Assembly: GCA_019722365.1 (NCBI GenBank)
Contig: JADFUC010001680.1
Span: 372,001-436,000, forward strand
Origin: Lithospermum erythrorhizon
Lineage: Eukaryota > Streptophyta > Magnoliopsida > Boraginales > Boraginaceae
Direction of reading: 5' to 3'
Length of the DNA: 64,000 nucleotides
The notes beneath the pieces were generated by a model that was not told where the DNA came from, did not search any database, and saw nothing but the letters and a program-made list of their open reading frames with translations. Position numbers and translations under genes: made by a program. This document shows, in pieces, positions 22,881 to 35,824 of the stretch; the first letter of the stretch is position 1, and every line of letters begins with the position of its first letter.

Positions 22881-24389
22881 ATATGACATTTAAGATTTCT
22901 TGCTCAAATAATCAAATTAAGAGCACACTTCCTCGATTATACTATAAAGAAAGTTAGACTTGTAATGATAGTGAATTTACATTTGAATCATTTAATAATT
23001 ATCGCATGTCAATCGAATTACCGTTGAACATCTTTGCCTCTCACGCGCATACACAAAATTGCTAGTTGCATCATTAATTAAACGCCTTCTTCGCATATCA
23101 AGGCTAGGACCATTGATAATGAACAAAATTACTACATTATACGGGGTAATGCAATTTACATGTCGCATCATTAATACGTTTAAGACCAAGTGCTAATCAT
23201 AAACATACCTATATCAATCTCAGAATCGGGTCAAGAACCGTAAATTTCCATCTAAAGATTTCTTTGGATATGCTTATTTACCAATAGCTCCAATTCATTA
23301 AAGAACAAAAAGATGGACCTCAAAAAGGAAAGTCAAATTCTATTATTATATATCTTGAACCTTTAACAGTGATGTTTTCAAGCAAGGCTCATTGATCATT
23401 ACTCGACGTAGTTTTTCCTCCCTCTGGTGAGGATAAAAGAAACCGGCCGAAAAGGACATAACGTGGTATGCGCCATCTTTATTTATCGTGACCCATATAA
23501 TAAATCAATGGAAGAAATGTAAAAGAAAATTGTACTTATGCTTAGGCAAACCACCAAGCGATTCATTTATCGATATGAAAAGAGTGACAAAGCTCACATG
23601 TACCACCAAGTATCACTCCTTCTGATTGAAATTCAAGCAAAAATGATTTAGCAAGATATCCAAGTGCACACTGCTGGGTGGGTCGGTTCGTTGGTTCCAA
23701 GGATAAAATCCTCGAAAAGAAAAGTAAGGTAAAAGATTGACATAAATGAAATTGATCTTTGATACATTACTAAATGATAATAATAACTCGCTGATAGAAA
23801 ACGTGTTTCAAGAAGCACAAGACGCATTTAAATGATATTATTGATAATGAAACCGAAAATAAGAACGACTGAGATTTCTATAAATTATGTTAATGTCAGA
23901 AATCTTTTGGAACCTAAAAATAGAAGATATCATTTAAATATTTGCGATTCTCCATTACATATGAAATTATGAATGAAAATGATGATTCAACCGCATCTAC
24001 GGCCGAATGTCAAGTGTCGACTGATTGCCAAATTGAAAAGCATAATAGATAATTTAATTGAAATCTCTAAAATCTAAAAGATTCATGACGCGACTATTCC
24101 CCATGTACGTTCTGGTCATAAACGGGTCTTTGCGAGAAATGAAACAGAAAAACGGTATCAGAAGATATTAAGACTCATCTTGCTGCACAAGATTTTTCTC
24201 AAAGACCCTAATTGATTACAGGTAACTTATTCTCAAGTATGGATGCCATTACTGCTATTTAATAGATCAAGCCGTGATCTAATAATCTTGATATGCATCT
24301 TATGGATGCTGTTATGTACTTATTTATATTGATCACTTGATAAATGATATATATACATTTAAAAATTTAATATTTTGAAATGATCAAAC

Positions 24390-24642
24390 ATCTAAACCTG
24401 TGGAAATGTATGCAATTAGGTTGCAAATATCACTTTATGGGTTAAAACAATCCGGACGAATGTGGTATAATAGGCTAAGTGAATATTTACTTATAGAAGA
24501 CTATGTGAATAATCCTATTTGTCCTTTAAGTGCTTTTTATAAAGAAAAACAATATCCTGCTTTTGTGAATCATTGTCAGTTTACGCTGATTTATCTAAAC
24601 ATATCGGGAACTAATAAAGAAATTAAAGAAAGAATGAATTAA
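24390..24642 (+). pseudogene. Copia reverse transcriptase remnant
   Basis: An 80-residue frame contains LQISLYGLKQSGRMWYNRLS, the highly conserved LYGLKQ..R.WY motif of copia reverse transcriptases, then YVNNPICP and, after a degraded YVDD region, ISGTNKEIKE. Clear homology, truncated on both sides. Confidence 0.85.
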
Positions 24643-25794
24643 TAAAGAAAGAATTTGAAATGAAAGATCTCGGGAAGACCGTGTTTTGCCTGGGTTTACA
24701 AATCAGCATTAATTAAAATCTGTGATTTTTAAGACACCAATCAAATTACACAAAAGCGTATTAAAAAAAAAGTGGTTAACAATACGGATAGGTGCAACCC
24801 CTTTAAATACTCCGATGCATTTAACACTTAATATCAAAGATCCTTCCATTCCTAACAAAGAAAATGAAGAAGATCTTGGTACCAGCATCATACCTCAAAT
24901 AAGAATTGAGCCTAAATGTATTCGCTAATCAGACAAGACCTCGACATAAATTTTCAAGTAGCGAAATTTACTAGCAAGATTTAGTTCTCTCCTACAAAAA
25001 AGACATCGGAAAGTATAAACATATATTTCGATATCTTCGATAAGACGCCCCTCGATTCGGGTTTGTTTTATCCTAACAATACAAAACCAGCTTTGCTTCT
25101 ACATTTAGACGCAGTGCTATTTGTCGATCCATAACGCTAAATCACGTGACCTGACATTTATTTACATACATGATATCAAGAATATCCCGGAGATCCCAAA
25201 AGCGCACTCATTGTAACAACTTCTTCAAATCAGCCAAGTAATAGTTTTCAAAGCAAAGAAAGAGCGATATGGTTAAGATTGGGCTGACACAACATATCCA
25301 GCGAGTATCCGTTTACCATTTGATGTTAATCCAACAATTTAAGACAAGACAATGCCGCATGTGTTACTCCGGGATGAAGTTAAGCGATATATCAAAAGTT
25401 GATGTGACTAAACACATCTCCCTAAGCTTCTTTTCTATTCACTCAAGAACTCAAAGAAAACAAATATGACATCCAAAGATATCCGTTCTCATGTGATAAC
25501 GTAGCTGCATCTCACAAAGGCTCTTCCGACATCGCTTTCAAGACATTCAGTGATTTAACGCTGGCCACTTTGCATCTTCAAGAACTACATATTTATCACG
25601 GAGCATCACAGACTCTCTTTTCCTTACGCTTTTGCTCCACCTGATTTTGCCTCATAAGGTTTTTAACGAGCCAACATGCTGCTCCCACGAATCGCATTAT
25701 TCGACATTTCCGTTTTAGAATATATAAAATCAACACGAATAAGAATGCTCGGGAATATCAATCAGAAACGATCAAGAATATGTGATTCAATAAG

Positions 25795-25885
25795 ATATTA
25801 AGAGTGATAATTTTCAGAAGATAAATACCCCCATTTATACAAATAAAGATACCAAAAACTTCAACTGCAATCATATTAAGAATTA
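25795..25885 (+). repeat. 3' LTR remnant
   Basis: Counterpart of the block at 19445-19575, with the same ordered motifs. The matching ends with CAATCATATTAAGAATTAAG and GTCAATT. Confidence 0.6.
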
Positions 25886-27156
25886 AGATTTTGGCGTCAA
25901 TTGTGCCTATTGACATCCAATTTTTATAATACACAATTTATAGACACACATAAAGTAAATTAGGATGATTACAGTGGGACCCATAGTAAGTTTCACATAT
26001 TAAAAGTCGTAGACTCTTTGAAAAGGACGTGATTGTTGATGATCTCTATCGACTGCGTCAACTATAACCAAGTACAAACACATTTATTACAAAACGGAAT
26101 TTGTCAGAATCATCAAATCTATCTACTTCATCTGGAAAATCAAGAATGTCCCAAAATCTCGTTTCTTATAGGTTTAATATCCTCCCCTTTTTTTATGTTG
26201 ACTTGCTTTTGGCTTACTCTTATTATAATCTAATTTTCAACTCTAACCTGAATATGTAGCTCTCTTATTTTCAATATAACTTGTTGATTTTGAACAAAAT
26301 ATATGCCCTTTTGTTCATTTAAATAAAAAATATGAACTTGTGTTCCATTGTTGATCTAAAGTTTACATATGACATATTTGCTTATGCTTTAATGCTTATA
26401 TAGTCTTTCTTGTAATGTGTGTTGCTTATATACTCTCAAATATTTTTATGTATAGTAATATTTGGTGGAAAATATATCAATGTATAATATCTTCAATCAT
26501 GATTTCTTATCTTATGATAATTTTTCATCAAAGTTTTGTATGTGAATTAAGACCTTGTTAAGTTTGACCACAAAGGAAAAAAAAAAACAAAGTTGGCCAT
26601 CTTTTTGGGATGAGGGGAGTTATTGACTTTTGGAGGACATCCATTTTTTATTTTAATTCTATCTATTGAATTGCTTTTAAATATATAAATGCCTAGTATT
26701 TAAAGTTTGATGATATAACCTGTAAAAAATCCCTCTCTGTTTGCCTGTTGTCAATGTGCCGTGGGGTCGATGTTTGGTGGTCGAACTAGGGGGAAGCGTA
26801 GGCGAGCAGTTACTCTCCCCCCAATTTTAAAGAAAATAAACGTCTACTTTTGAAAAATAAGATTTTAATATACATTTTTCGGGAATATATGATGATAAAA
26901 GCTCGTTAGTGCAAGAGTTAGGGAGCAAGTGGTTTGTCCACCTTACCACCCTGCCTTGCATCTTCCAGCTTCCTTAGTTATTTATTAAGTGAAATATGTG
27001 TTCTTTTTACCTTATTTGGTAGCTTTTTTGTAGAAAATCTTTAGTCATTGTTTGTTTATGCCAGGTTTTAGCATCTTAATTTTATTTTTCTAGTGTCTAT
27101 TAATTTGTTTAACATATCAACCTTGCAGCATAACTTGTTTCCTTTATAATGTGCAG
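25886..27156. other. Intergenic / 5' region of the CxxC-protein gene
   Basis: A MITE-like right end (CATCTTTTTGGGATGAGGGG, near 26600) is the only clear repeat. The first exon of the downstream gene should lie here but I could not identify it. Confidence 0.4.
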
Positions 27157-27517
27157 CTGTGGGTCTTGTGGATACCCTCTGAATTTGACATCTTCGAACC
27201 GTATAACTTCTGGCATTGGCTCTAAATATAGCAAGTCTATTAAGAGAGGTTTCATTTCTTTTCACATGATTGATCCCAGTCGATTTACGCAGGTTGATGA
27301 AGTTAATTGCTTCCCTATTTCTTGGGGTCGTAATGGTTTGAAAACAAAACTCCTTTGCCGGAAGTGTGGAATATTAGTTGGGTATGGATATGGAGAATCA
27401 CAGATATTGTGTGGATTTGACTCACCTTCAACTTCTACCTCACCTTACAAGAAAATTATGATAAAAATTCGAGCGTTGCAACCTTCAGAAGAGAGTGAAC
27501 TTACAAATGGAGAGTAG
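27157..27517 (+). CDS. At4g08330-like protein with paired CxxC motifs, main exon
   Basis: The exon opens after an acceptor (ATGTGCAG|C at 27156) in the second-to-third-base phase, so a short upstream exon is required. It encodes 119 residues plus the stop at 27515. The motif CGSCGYPLNLTSSNRITS with a following SKYSKSIKRGFISF, then RFTQVDEVNC and TKLLCRKCG, matches the plant family annotated as uncharacterised protein At4g08330 (chloroplastic). Two CxxC pairs about 60 residues apart could bind zinc; function is unknown. An in-frame ATG overlaps the acceptor (27149) and could act as a start if the upstream exon is lost. The first exon was not found. Confidence 0.7.
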
Positions 27518-29019
27518 TTATTATTATCCTCCGAGGTGGCTTCAGAATTCAGCTCATACGGTCGGTCATTGCAGATTAAATGTTTGATTAGAATGTAGAA
27601 TTTATTTATTATCTCAAACAACCTATATTGGTCTTTCAAGTTAAATAGATTGCTCAACCATTTCAACCAGCTTTCTTTCAATTATTCTCATTTGATACGG
27701 TTGCAGATATATATGGGCCCCCTTTACAGAATCTTCATTTAGATTGTTGTTTTGGGATTATAGATCATCGGATATCTTTCATATTTCTTAGGTTGTCCTT
27801 TGGAAATTGTTAGTCTTTATTAGTGCATTATTCGATGTTTGGGTTACACATGTTGTCTATTGCCTGCACAACAGTGAGGAATGCAACTCTCTCATACATT
27901 CCCCCTAATTTCTGACCGAGGAATAAGAGCCCTTGCCCGAAGTTAGTAAGGTATCAGATTTCCAAATCATCTATGGTATTGGCTTCTGAATTCGTTCACC
28001 ATTGTTGCCTATCATAGAAGCCGATTCATGCAACCTCAAACGTAAGTGTTTTTGGGTATTGCTATTGGTGATGGAGTTGGCTGACTGCTAATGCTTCGAC
28101 AACAGTTGGTTCTGGATTAGTTACAAGTTACAACGCTAAACTGTTGAATCCGAGATGTTATAGCACTACTTGTGATGACTCCATTGCAGCGATCACAGAG
28201 GGGGTTCGCCTTGGTTCAAGAATGGAACTTGGCCCCCTGCAATAAGGTTAGATTAGCTGGATGCAAATGTATTGGTCTCAGAAGAAGAAATTTCAGAAGG
28301 CTTCATGTGAATCCTTTGAGTTTGATAGCTGCGAGTTATGTTCATAAGTGAGGGCATGTGCACTACTTCTGTGAATGGATATTTAATATCTCAAGTGGCA
28401 ATGTAGCAATTGTATTTTATTCTTAATTTTGGTTAACTTCAAGTAATTTTGTTCTTATAGCAGACTTCAATTAGTGGGATAAGGTTTGACCTGATTTGAT
28501 TTGAATGAAAAGAAGATAACATATTGTTTAGAATTTGAGTATTGGTTTCTGAAAAATTAAATCCACCCCTAACCCTAGACATGCATATATATACATTTAA
28601 ATATTCAAAAGGTCAATTATTCAAAATTACAAATACAAATAAAGAGGAAGAATGACATGAATCCTCAAATTTCATGTTAAATAATTATGCTTCTAAGTTT
28701 TTCATATTACTAATGCTCTCATAGCTCAACTATCTGTTTTGCTGTACTTTTGAGTTAAGCTCATTCAATGACTTGGAGCATTGAAGAACCTACCAACACC
28801 AAATGAATGATAATATGCCGAGTTTAAAAAATAAAGACACCAACAAATCTTTTGTTCAAGCAAATACTATAGAGAAACGAATGTAATTAATCAGGAAATT
28901 TAACAGAAAAATAAGCACTTCATCTAATCTTTGCAACCGAACTAGTGGTTCAGTTTATATTGATATAAGAAAAAACAGGGGATCCTAACGTGAAAGCAAC
29001 CAACTATGGTGAGTGTAAC
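27518..29019. other. 3' flank and intergenic sequence
   Basis: No coding signal, repeat or RNA gene recognised. It separates a plus-strand and a minus-strand gene, so it must contain two 3' ends facing each other. Confidence 0.5.
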
Positions 29020-32000
29020 TCATTTCTTTTGTGAAGGTGGTCGCGGAAGGATGGAGTTCGCCAGTTCTTCATTTAACTTGACAGGTAGAGGCGGCATGTG
29101 CTTCATTATTTCTGGCATATCGTTCAAGCTACTGCAAGAAATTCATGCATGGACTGTTAAAATCCATAGATACAAGTACAAAAATAGAGAGACTGAATGA
29201 TGCAATAAAATGTGAAAATGGCTAAATGCAAAGAGTTTTTTCAAAAAGGGAATGGACAAAGGCCACAGATGGAAGTGCTTTTGTTCATTTCCTAGCATGT
29301 ATAAATTCCTGGAGGAAGCCACTATGAGTAGTATCAAATGGCAGCAATTCAGCACTGAAAACTAAAGACCAATCAATTGCTTGATCTCGACTACATGAAC
29401 TAATAATCTAACATGAGTTGCTGAAAGGAAAAATGCTGTTAAAAGGGTAGCCTATAAACGGCCACTATAACAGTCAAGAGAGCCTATAAAACTATTTTAA
29501 TCAGGTCAGCTAACTTAGTTTACAGGGTTATCTTATATAATTGGCTGAACCTGGAGTAAAGAACAGGCAGCAAACTTTCAGCATCTAATAATAACAACAC
29601 CCTTCATTACACATGTCCCACTGTCTCTAAATAGGCTCCCGCCAAAGCGGTATATGGGGGGTTCGAGTTGTACGCAGCTGTATCCCCTTCTTTATGCTTT
29701 TAAAAAAAACTAATTTTTGTTCATACATTTGGTTATACAATGAATTAAAGAAGCTATTGTGGTTTTGTTCTTTCCATCCCAATAAAGACGTCCACTTTTT
29801 TATAGCTTATAATCTCAAATTTTGACCTTTAATATATTTTTTATTTTGTGTTGTATATTTTATAAAAAATATATCAAATTCGAAAGAAGCTTAAATGATT
29901 TTTCATCGGAGATAGTTTTATCAAGATTATACAATACAAACAAAATATCTACGGTCAAAAGCCTTTGCAGCTTAAAAAAAGTTTCAAAAGTTAATAATCT
30001 TTATGGGATGAAGTGAAAGATTTAAGAGAATGATATAGGTTTAGTTAATAGTGAAGTGGGTAAGCTATCATTTAAGATAGATAGAATATTGTTTCGAGCT
30101 TGACATAAGAGATTTATGTTGTCGTGTATCTGCACAAAGAAAATGGAAGGATTGTAAGTTTTACATGCTGATAATTTGGATTCCAAGAGTGGCTGGAAGA
30201 CAATAAATCATATTGGTTAATAGCATCACAGGAGAGATACTCGAGCAAAATGATTGCCACAACAAGTGCAGTGCAGAATATTTTTCAGTCTGATGCTCTA
30301 CAAGGTGTACAGTTTTTTATGTCATTTCAATTGAAAAAACATCTCGTGACTAAAAATGAAACAAACCTAATCACAGCTAAACTGGTATAAGGACTTATAA
30401 TTTCAGTGATCATTGACACACCGAATAACTTAAGTCTACATTGCAATTTATGTTCTTTAATAGAAATATGAAATACTTATCCATGGGAGATCCAAAATCA
30501 TCGTGTATCTTGAAAGTTGAAAAGTTTGCAGATATCTGATCTAGTACTTGAGCATTTTGTTCAAGTAGCTGCCCAGTTATGCCACCAATAGCTGCAAACA
30601 AAGAAACACAACAGCTTACATGTCATGTACACAGGAAAACCATATAAAAGCATGCAATATCTCCCTGTTCAAGCATATTTTTCTACCTCACAAAAAGCTT
30701 TAAAATGGAGAACAGTTGAAAAGGCATAAGAAAGAACAAGCAAAATATCATTAGCTTGCTTTGACCATACCAACATGATTTACTATGCCATAGGTCAGCT
30801 TCTTTAATCAATACATAGTAAACATGCAACATAAATATGCATACAGAATCTATTTAGGGCTGAAATGTCACTGTAACATGTTTAAAATTAGGCAAACGAC
30901 ATCGCTTTATTTGTAAAAGAAAACCATTAAGGAGAGATTACCTTTGTAGGAAATCCCATCATCACTTTCCATGGATGCAATCATCGATTGTGCATAGGGA
31001 GGACCATTAGAATGATTAGGAACTTGGGAAGATTTTGGCAGAGACTCTGTAACTTTATCCTACAACAGAAAGAACGGTGGGGAAAGAATGTAATAAAAGA
31101 CTGGCTAAAAAAGAAAGAAAACCGGACCAGATGACCAACACAAGAGAAAAGGAAACATATGTTAATAACTTGGTGCGACCAAACATAAAAGGATAAATAT
31201 TTCACATGCGTGGATTTAATAATCGACACTACTACTTCCCCCATGTCGTCCTCTACTAAAGTTAGTAGTAACAACTGAAAACAAGACTATAAATTTAAAG
31301 AGCACAGATAAACATAAGCTATCCACAAGAGGGCAAAGCACAACAATCAATAACCGAGCAGAAGTGTGAAGGCCACACAGTATGAATATACAAACCCGAC
31401 CCGTGACTCACTAAATACAGTACTAAAAGAGTAAACAGAACATGGTATTAACAAGCGAGACAAGCTTCCAATATTTATAGCATGAAATGCAATAAGTTAA
31501 AAGCTGTAAGTATGTAGTGTATGTCTTTCACGGATACATAACCTGCTAAAAACTGAGTCCTTATTATATGAGAATACCTTTTTATCTTTACTTTTTCAAT
31601 ACCTTTTTATCTTTACTTTTTCTCGATGGATTATGATCTTCTTTCCTTCTCTTCCCATTCTCCTTTTTCTGAAACAACAGATGTATAAACAAATAGAAGG
31701 GTTAAGATTGAGAAATAGAATACATGAAGTCAACTTAAGGATCAGTTGTTAAATTCATTCACATCATCACTCTTCAAACATTTCAAGACACTTACATATT
31801 AGTTAAAGTACTTACAAGGACAAATTACATTTCTTAGTGAGTAAAATTGAATTTTATTTCACTCTGGAGTTTTACAAAATAGGTTTCTGCAACAATTGGT
31901 GGTTGAACTTGAGAAAGTACAGCTGTTAAAAAAACCTAAGGCCCACAATGGCAAATAAAGAACTCACACTCATCCACCTAATTCTCAATGCCACATCACG

Positions 32001-34359
32001 AACTGTCTTATCTTTCAAATGCATGGCAATTTTAGCATAGCGGACTATGTTGTTTTGTGTTGCATATCTGCAGAAAGAGAATGAAAATTCAGTTAATAAG
32101 ATCAACTGAAGGATCAAATATAGAACTCTCACCATATCCTAGACACTAATATGAGTTTTCATTGTCAAATTCATTTTGATGCAACAATGATACTTTGTAA
32201 AAAATATTTGGATACATGCAACTGTGAGAAACTAAATGAAATGATCGTGCAAACATATAGTAATAATGATAATAAATTGGGCTCATGGATAAAATTATTA
32301 TAGACCATCAAATTAATACATATTGAGTAAGAATTTATTAGAAAACTCGAGGTGCATCTTTCTATCCCATTCCCGTAAATCGATAGAAAGGATAGACGAA
32401 AAGAAAGATACTTGAGCATTGTCAAAAGACAACCTTAACATTTCAATGTCATCCTAACTCCTAAGTCCTAACTAAGACTGTGAGGATTAGCTTACTTTAG
32501 TGCCTACAGAACATCCATGTGGTTCATGGCATCTTTGCCTCACTCTTTAGATTTTGATTTAAAAGTTCTCTATAGAAAAACACAATCTTCTGCTGCTTTC
32601 GAGGTTTTTCAAGTTCAATTGAACAAGTAATCCGCATTAAGGGTTTGTCACATCTTCAAAGTAGAAAACTATATCACTCATACTCTTCACACATAAAAGT
32701 AACGTACAAGCTTTATCACCACCAAACAAACTATGAGAAACGTTATATGTCTACGACTCTACGGAAAAGAAGTGAAATTAATACATCCGTAAAATATTGT
32801 AATCCGAGGAAATTATTATCAGATTTCAGTACTGCTTAATACTTCCAGGACTAATATAAGGAAGCAGTATCAAGGTTCCAAAGAAGGAAACATAATGGGA
32901 TTATATTGTGGAATGAACAGAGTATAATACTGAAGAACAAAATGTAATTGAATTATTCTGCAAAAATAACAGTATCGCCGAAAAAGTTTCAGCTGTCTGA
33001 AATTTGAGAGCGCATACCAAATGGTTAGTTCCTTCAAAACTGTAGGTCAGCGATCAAAATATTAATATTCTAGAAACGAGTGATGAAAATAGGATAAAAA
33101 TTATATGCGAGTAATAAGATGTACCTTTCAATCTAGAAAAGAAACAAATTAATAAAGAATTTGCATGATGCTCTGACAAACAAGGCCATATATGGGAAAT
33201 CTTATGATATACGTAGTAGAGAAGAGATCATGATTCATGAGACTAAGTCATTCAACCATCAAAGCTACTAAAAAAAAATCGACTTTAAATTAATTAAACC
33301 ATTGTCGATAAACTTCATATACGAAGTAATCAAGTTTGACGATGACCAACGAATTATATAACATGTGTATCTTTTAGTGGTGAAGGAGGGTGCAGATTAG
33401 GAATTTCTGTTGGTTGAGATAAAATATTGGTGGCAGAAATATTATAAGGTCTCAGCAGCAATACCAAAACATGCTTTGTTCATAACATTAAAATAAAATT
33501 CATAAAGCTGACAAGCATAAACTATTCAGCTACCCCAGAAGAAGTTCATATACCTTTAATATCAACATGATAATTTGGGTTAAATCAACGATACTAAGTG
33601 GCATATACTATCTCATTACTCCGTATCAATGTAATAAATTATTTAGACTAAAAATATTATCTCAAAATATATAATCCTTTACAACAAAAATGGTACCTTT
33701 CCATTATATTCACACCATGAAGTGTAATGATTAACTATAACTAATTAAGGACAAAACATAAATTGCATTATACTTAATGAGGTTGTTTTAGTCTAAACAA
33801 TCACCTATTAACAAAGCACTTTTTAGCCTAACCCATCACTTATATCAAACATAATTAATCTATTCAACATAACATTACTTTACAATATGCCTATTGTTTT
33901 GGCAAATCTCAAATGACCAACGGGCAAAAATAAATAAGACGAATCTTACCCCGTTATAACAACGAGGCTAGAACCAAATTGACCCAAAAATCAAGTACAA
34001 ACACTATCAATTATCATTAAACTATATTTTCAAAATAATATTATGATACTATTTCCAAAAACGAATCTAATTATATAAATTTTATGTTTATTAGAATAAT
34101 AATAAATAATTAATGTAACCTCAAACATCAACTTCACAATTCACAATAGACAAGAAGCCATTATAATAAAAAGAACCCACTTGGCTAACAACTCCTCCAA
34201 GATAGATTGTTCTTGAGGAGTCCAAGTAACGGAGATGCCGGGATTATGACGGAGAGGGACTGAATTATCAGGAACACTAACGGCGTTATATCTGCTTGTA
34301 CCATTCCCGTTTTCATTACTCTCTCCACTATCTCCTGATGGATCAGCACTTGCAGCCAT
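29020..34359 (-). CDS. SANT/Myb-like domain plus DUF3755 protein
   Basis: Plant nuclear protein of unknown function with an N-terminal SANT/Myb-like domain and a C-terminal DUF3755 region (At3g07565-like). Exons in transcript order: 34181-34359, 31968-32067, 31603-31668, 30942-31059, 30477-30591, 29020-29131; all junctions are GT-AG and in phase, giving 229 residues. Exon 1 carries a Ser/Asn-rich start, then TWTPQEQSILEELLAK; exon 2 gives YAKIAMHLKDKTVRDVALR and WM; exon 3 is basic (KENGKRRKEDH); exon 4 leads into GISYKAIGG; exon 5 gives LLEQNAQVLDQISANFSTF; exon 6 gives LNDMPEIMKHMPPLPVKLNE. A further exon-like block (30065-30129) belongs to the family sequence but has no GT donor, so this model skips it. 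Intron 1 is about 2.1 kb. Confidence 0.78.
29625..29720 (+). repeat. Au-type SINE fragment
   Basis: GGCTCCCGCCAAAGCGGT, then GGGGGGTTCGAGTTGTACGC and AGCTGTATCCCC match the body of plant Au-type SINEs. It lies in the last intron of the SANT gene, on the opposite strand to the gene. Confidence 0.5.
29770..30012. mobile_element. Stowaway-like MITE, about 240 bp
   Basis: The left side TTCCATCCCAATAAAGAC and the right side TCTTTATGGGATGAAG are imperfect inverted repeats around an AT-rich core. It lies about 50 bp downstream (gene sense) of the orphan exon at 30065-30129. Exact ends and the TA target duplication are uncertain. Confidence 0.5.
30065..30129 (-). other. Orphan DUF3755 exon without a donor
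   Basis: After a good acceptor (TTTGTGCAG) the minus strand encodes IHDNINLLCQARNNILSILND, which is the segment expected between exons 5 and 6 of the gene. The frame would join exon 6 via ..GATAG to CTTGAAC, but the genomic sequence continues CTTACC with no GT nearby before a stop. Exon 5 is also followed directly by ATACACGATGAT, almost repeating the start of this exon (ATACACGACAAC). Either it is dead or it is spliced by an unusual route. Confidence 0.65.
31573..31622. repeat. Perfect 25-bp tandem duplication over the exon 3 donor
   Basis: Two identical 25-bp copies, 31573-31597 and 31598-31622, each contain the donor AAAAAG|GTATT (gene strand) of the SANT gene's third exon. Using the inner donor (exon end 31603) keeps the frame. 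Using the outer one (31578) adds VLKK and then a stop. Confidence 0.92.
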
Positions 34360-35824
34360 TTAATTTCAATTCTTTAATCAATAATATAATACCCACTTAT
34401 TAAATTTCTACAACTTTAATTGTTGTATTGATTTCAGGTTTAAGAGAGAGAACGGTGATGATTCATCAAATTTTTTGCTGTCACGTTGTGTAAAATAAAT
34501 ATTCGCCTTAATTTAATTGATTATTTAGCTCAAACCACCATTGAGATAATAATTACTCCTTCCGCTTTCTATTTACTCATTATTTTACGCCAATTTTTGC
34601 TTTTAAATTACTAGATTTCTAACATGTAAAATTATAATTTTATATTTTTAATGTAATTTTTGGTCTATTTTTGTTATTAAATTATCAATCAACCAATAAT
34701 ATAGTTTCAATTAATTCTCATTTAATATTTTTAATGTACTTTTTAATTATTTTTTCATTTTATTAATCTACATAAATTTCATTGTGAAGACAACTAAAAA
34801 GTATCTGAAGAAGTAATATTTTTTTTAGGATATAGAAAAATATTAACCAATGAAAATAAAAATAAAAGGAGACAAGAGATAAATTTTTTAACTCCAATGT
34901 AAAAATTTACTACACGATATTCAGATTAGATTTGTAATTGCTCGTAATTGCAATACTACGTAATCGTACTCTTCATCGTTAATTTATAAAAAAAATATAA
35001 TAAATATAGAAAATATTCCGTAATAACTATGGAGTAATAAATTTCCTAAAATAAATCCTTAATAAGTACTCATAATAAATTTCATAGAAATAAATGGAAT
35101 TAGTAGGATTCTTTTCCTAATTGATTTGGGAGAAGAAGTGAAGAATCTGAGCAAGTTTGTACTTAAGATTGTGGGTGAGTGGATTAGTCATCGAGCCGAT
35201 TCGAACCGGATTTGATGCGATTCAAAAATAGAATAGAGTTTGTTCAAAAATCAATTTGGTTTAAAATCGAGTTTTAAGTTTGATTTTGACTCGTAATCGA
35301 TTTGAAAAAAATTCACGGTTCTTTAACATCAACATAATGAATACATTTGGATATCATATTTGTCCTGTACCGATCACCGATGGTATAGACTATAGAGGGG
35401 ATTAAATTTTGAGTATAAAAAACAATGTGTATCCAGTAGCAAGCTTAAGCACCCTTATTAAGTATCACCTTATTTAAATAATATGGTGTAAGGGAACTGA
35501 ACACCCACTGTATTAAGTTAAATTATTCTAAGAGAATATATAATTTTAGTTGTAATTACAATTAAGTTGATAACCTATTTAATTAATGAAATAGTAAAAC
35601 TATATGATTCGCCAGATTTGTGTTTGATTCCCTCAGGCAATATTAAATTTCTGGAACGCGAAAGTAAATTGTATTATATGTTAGTGCCATCTTAAACTAT
35701 TCTGTTTTTCAAATTTTTTATCTCAAAGTGGCAGCAGAGTAAGATTAACAAATAATGTACTATAGTATAAAGAGTTATGCAATGTCCATAAACAAAGACT
35801 GTGTGACTAGTTGAAGATCTAACT
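34360..35824. other. Divergent intergenic region between SANT and FAD genes
   Basis: Holds the promoters of two genes transcribed away from each other. ACTCCTTCCGCTTTCTATTT (near 34555) resembles a MITE end, and 35170-35330 carries AATCGA/GAACCGGA-rich text like other relics here. No gene found. Confidence 0.45.

Larger units (their letters stand above)
19445..25885 (+). mobile_element. Decayed Ty1/copia LTR retrotransposon
   Basis: Similar blocks at 19445-19575 and 25795-25885 (both with AAGATAAATA, CAAATAAAGATA and AATCATATTA) look like the 3' parts of two LTRs. Between them, in order on the plus strand, are remnants of gag (about 21600-21830), GAG-pre-integrase (about 22580-22670), integrase core (about 22780-22870) and reverse transcriptase (about 24390-24640). 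All are broken by frameshifts and stops. The order, with integrase before reverse transcriptase, is that of the copia superfamily. LTR outer borders, primer-binding site and polypurine tract could not be placed. It is an old, inactive copy. Confidence 0.75.

Noticed and set aside
30265..30310. Candidate SANT-gene exon on the minus strand reading LKNILHC
   Set aside because: Resemblance to the DUF3755 RNNIL motif is weak; the block at 30065-30129 matches far better.
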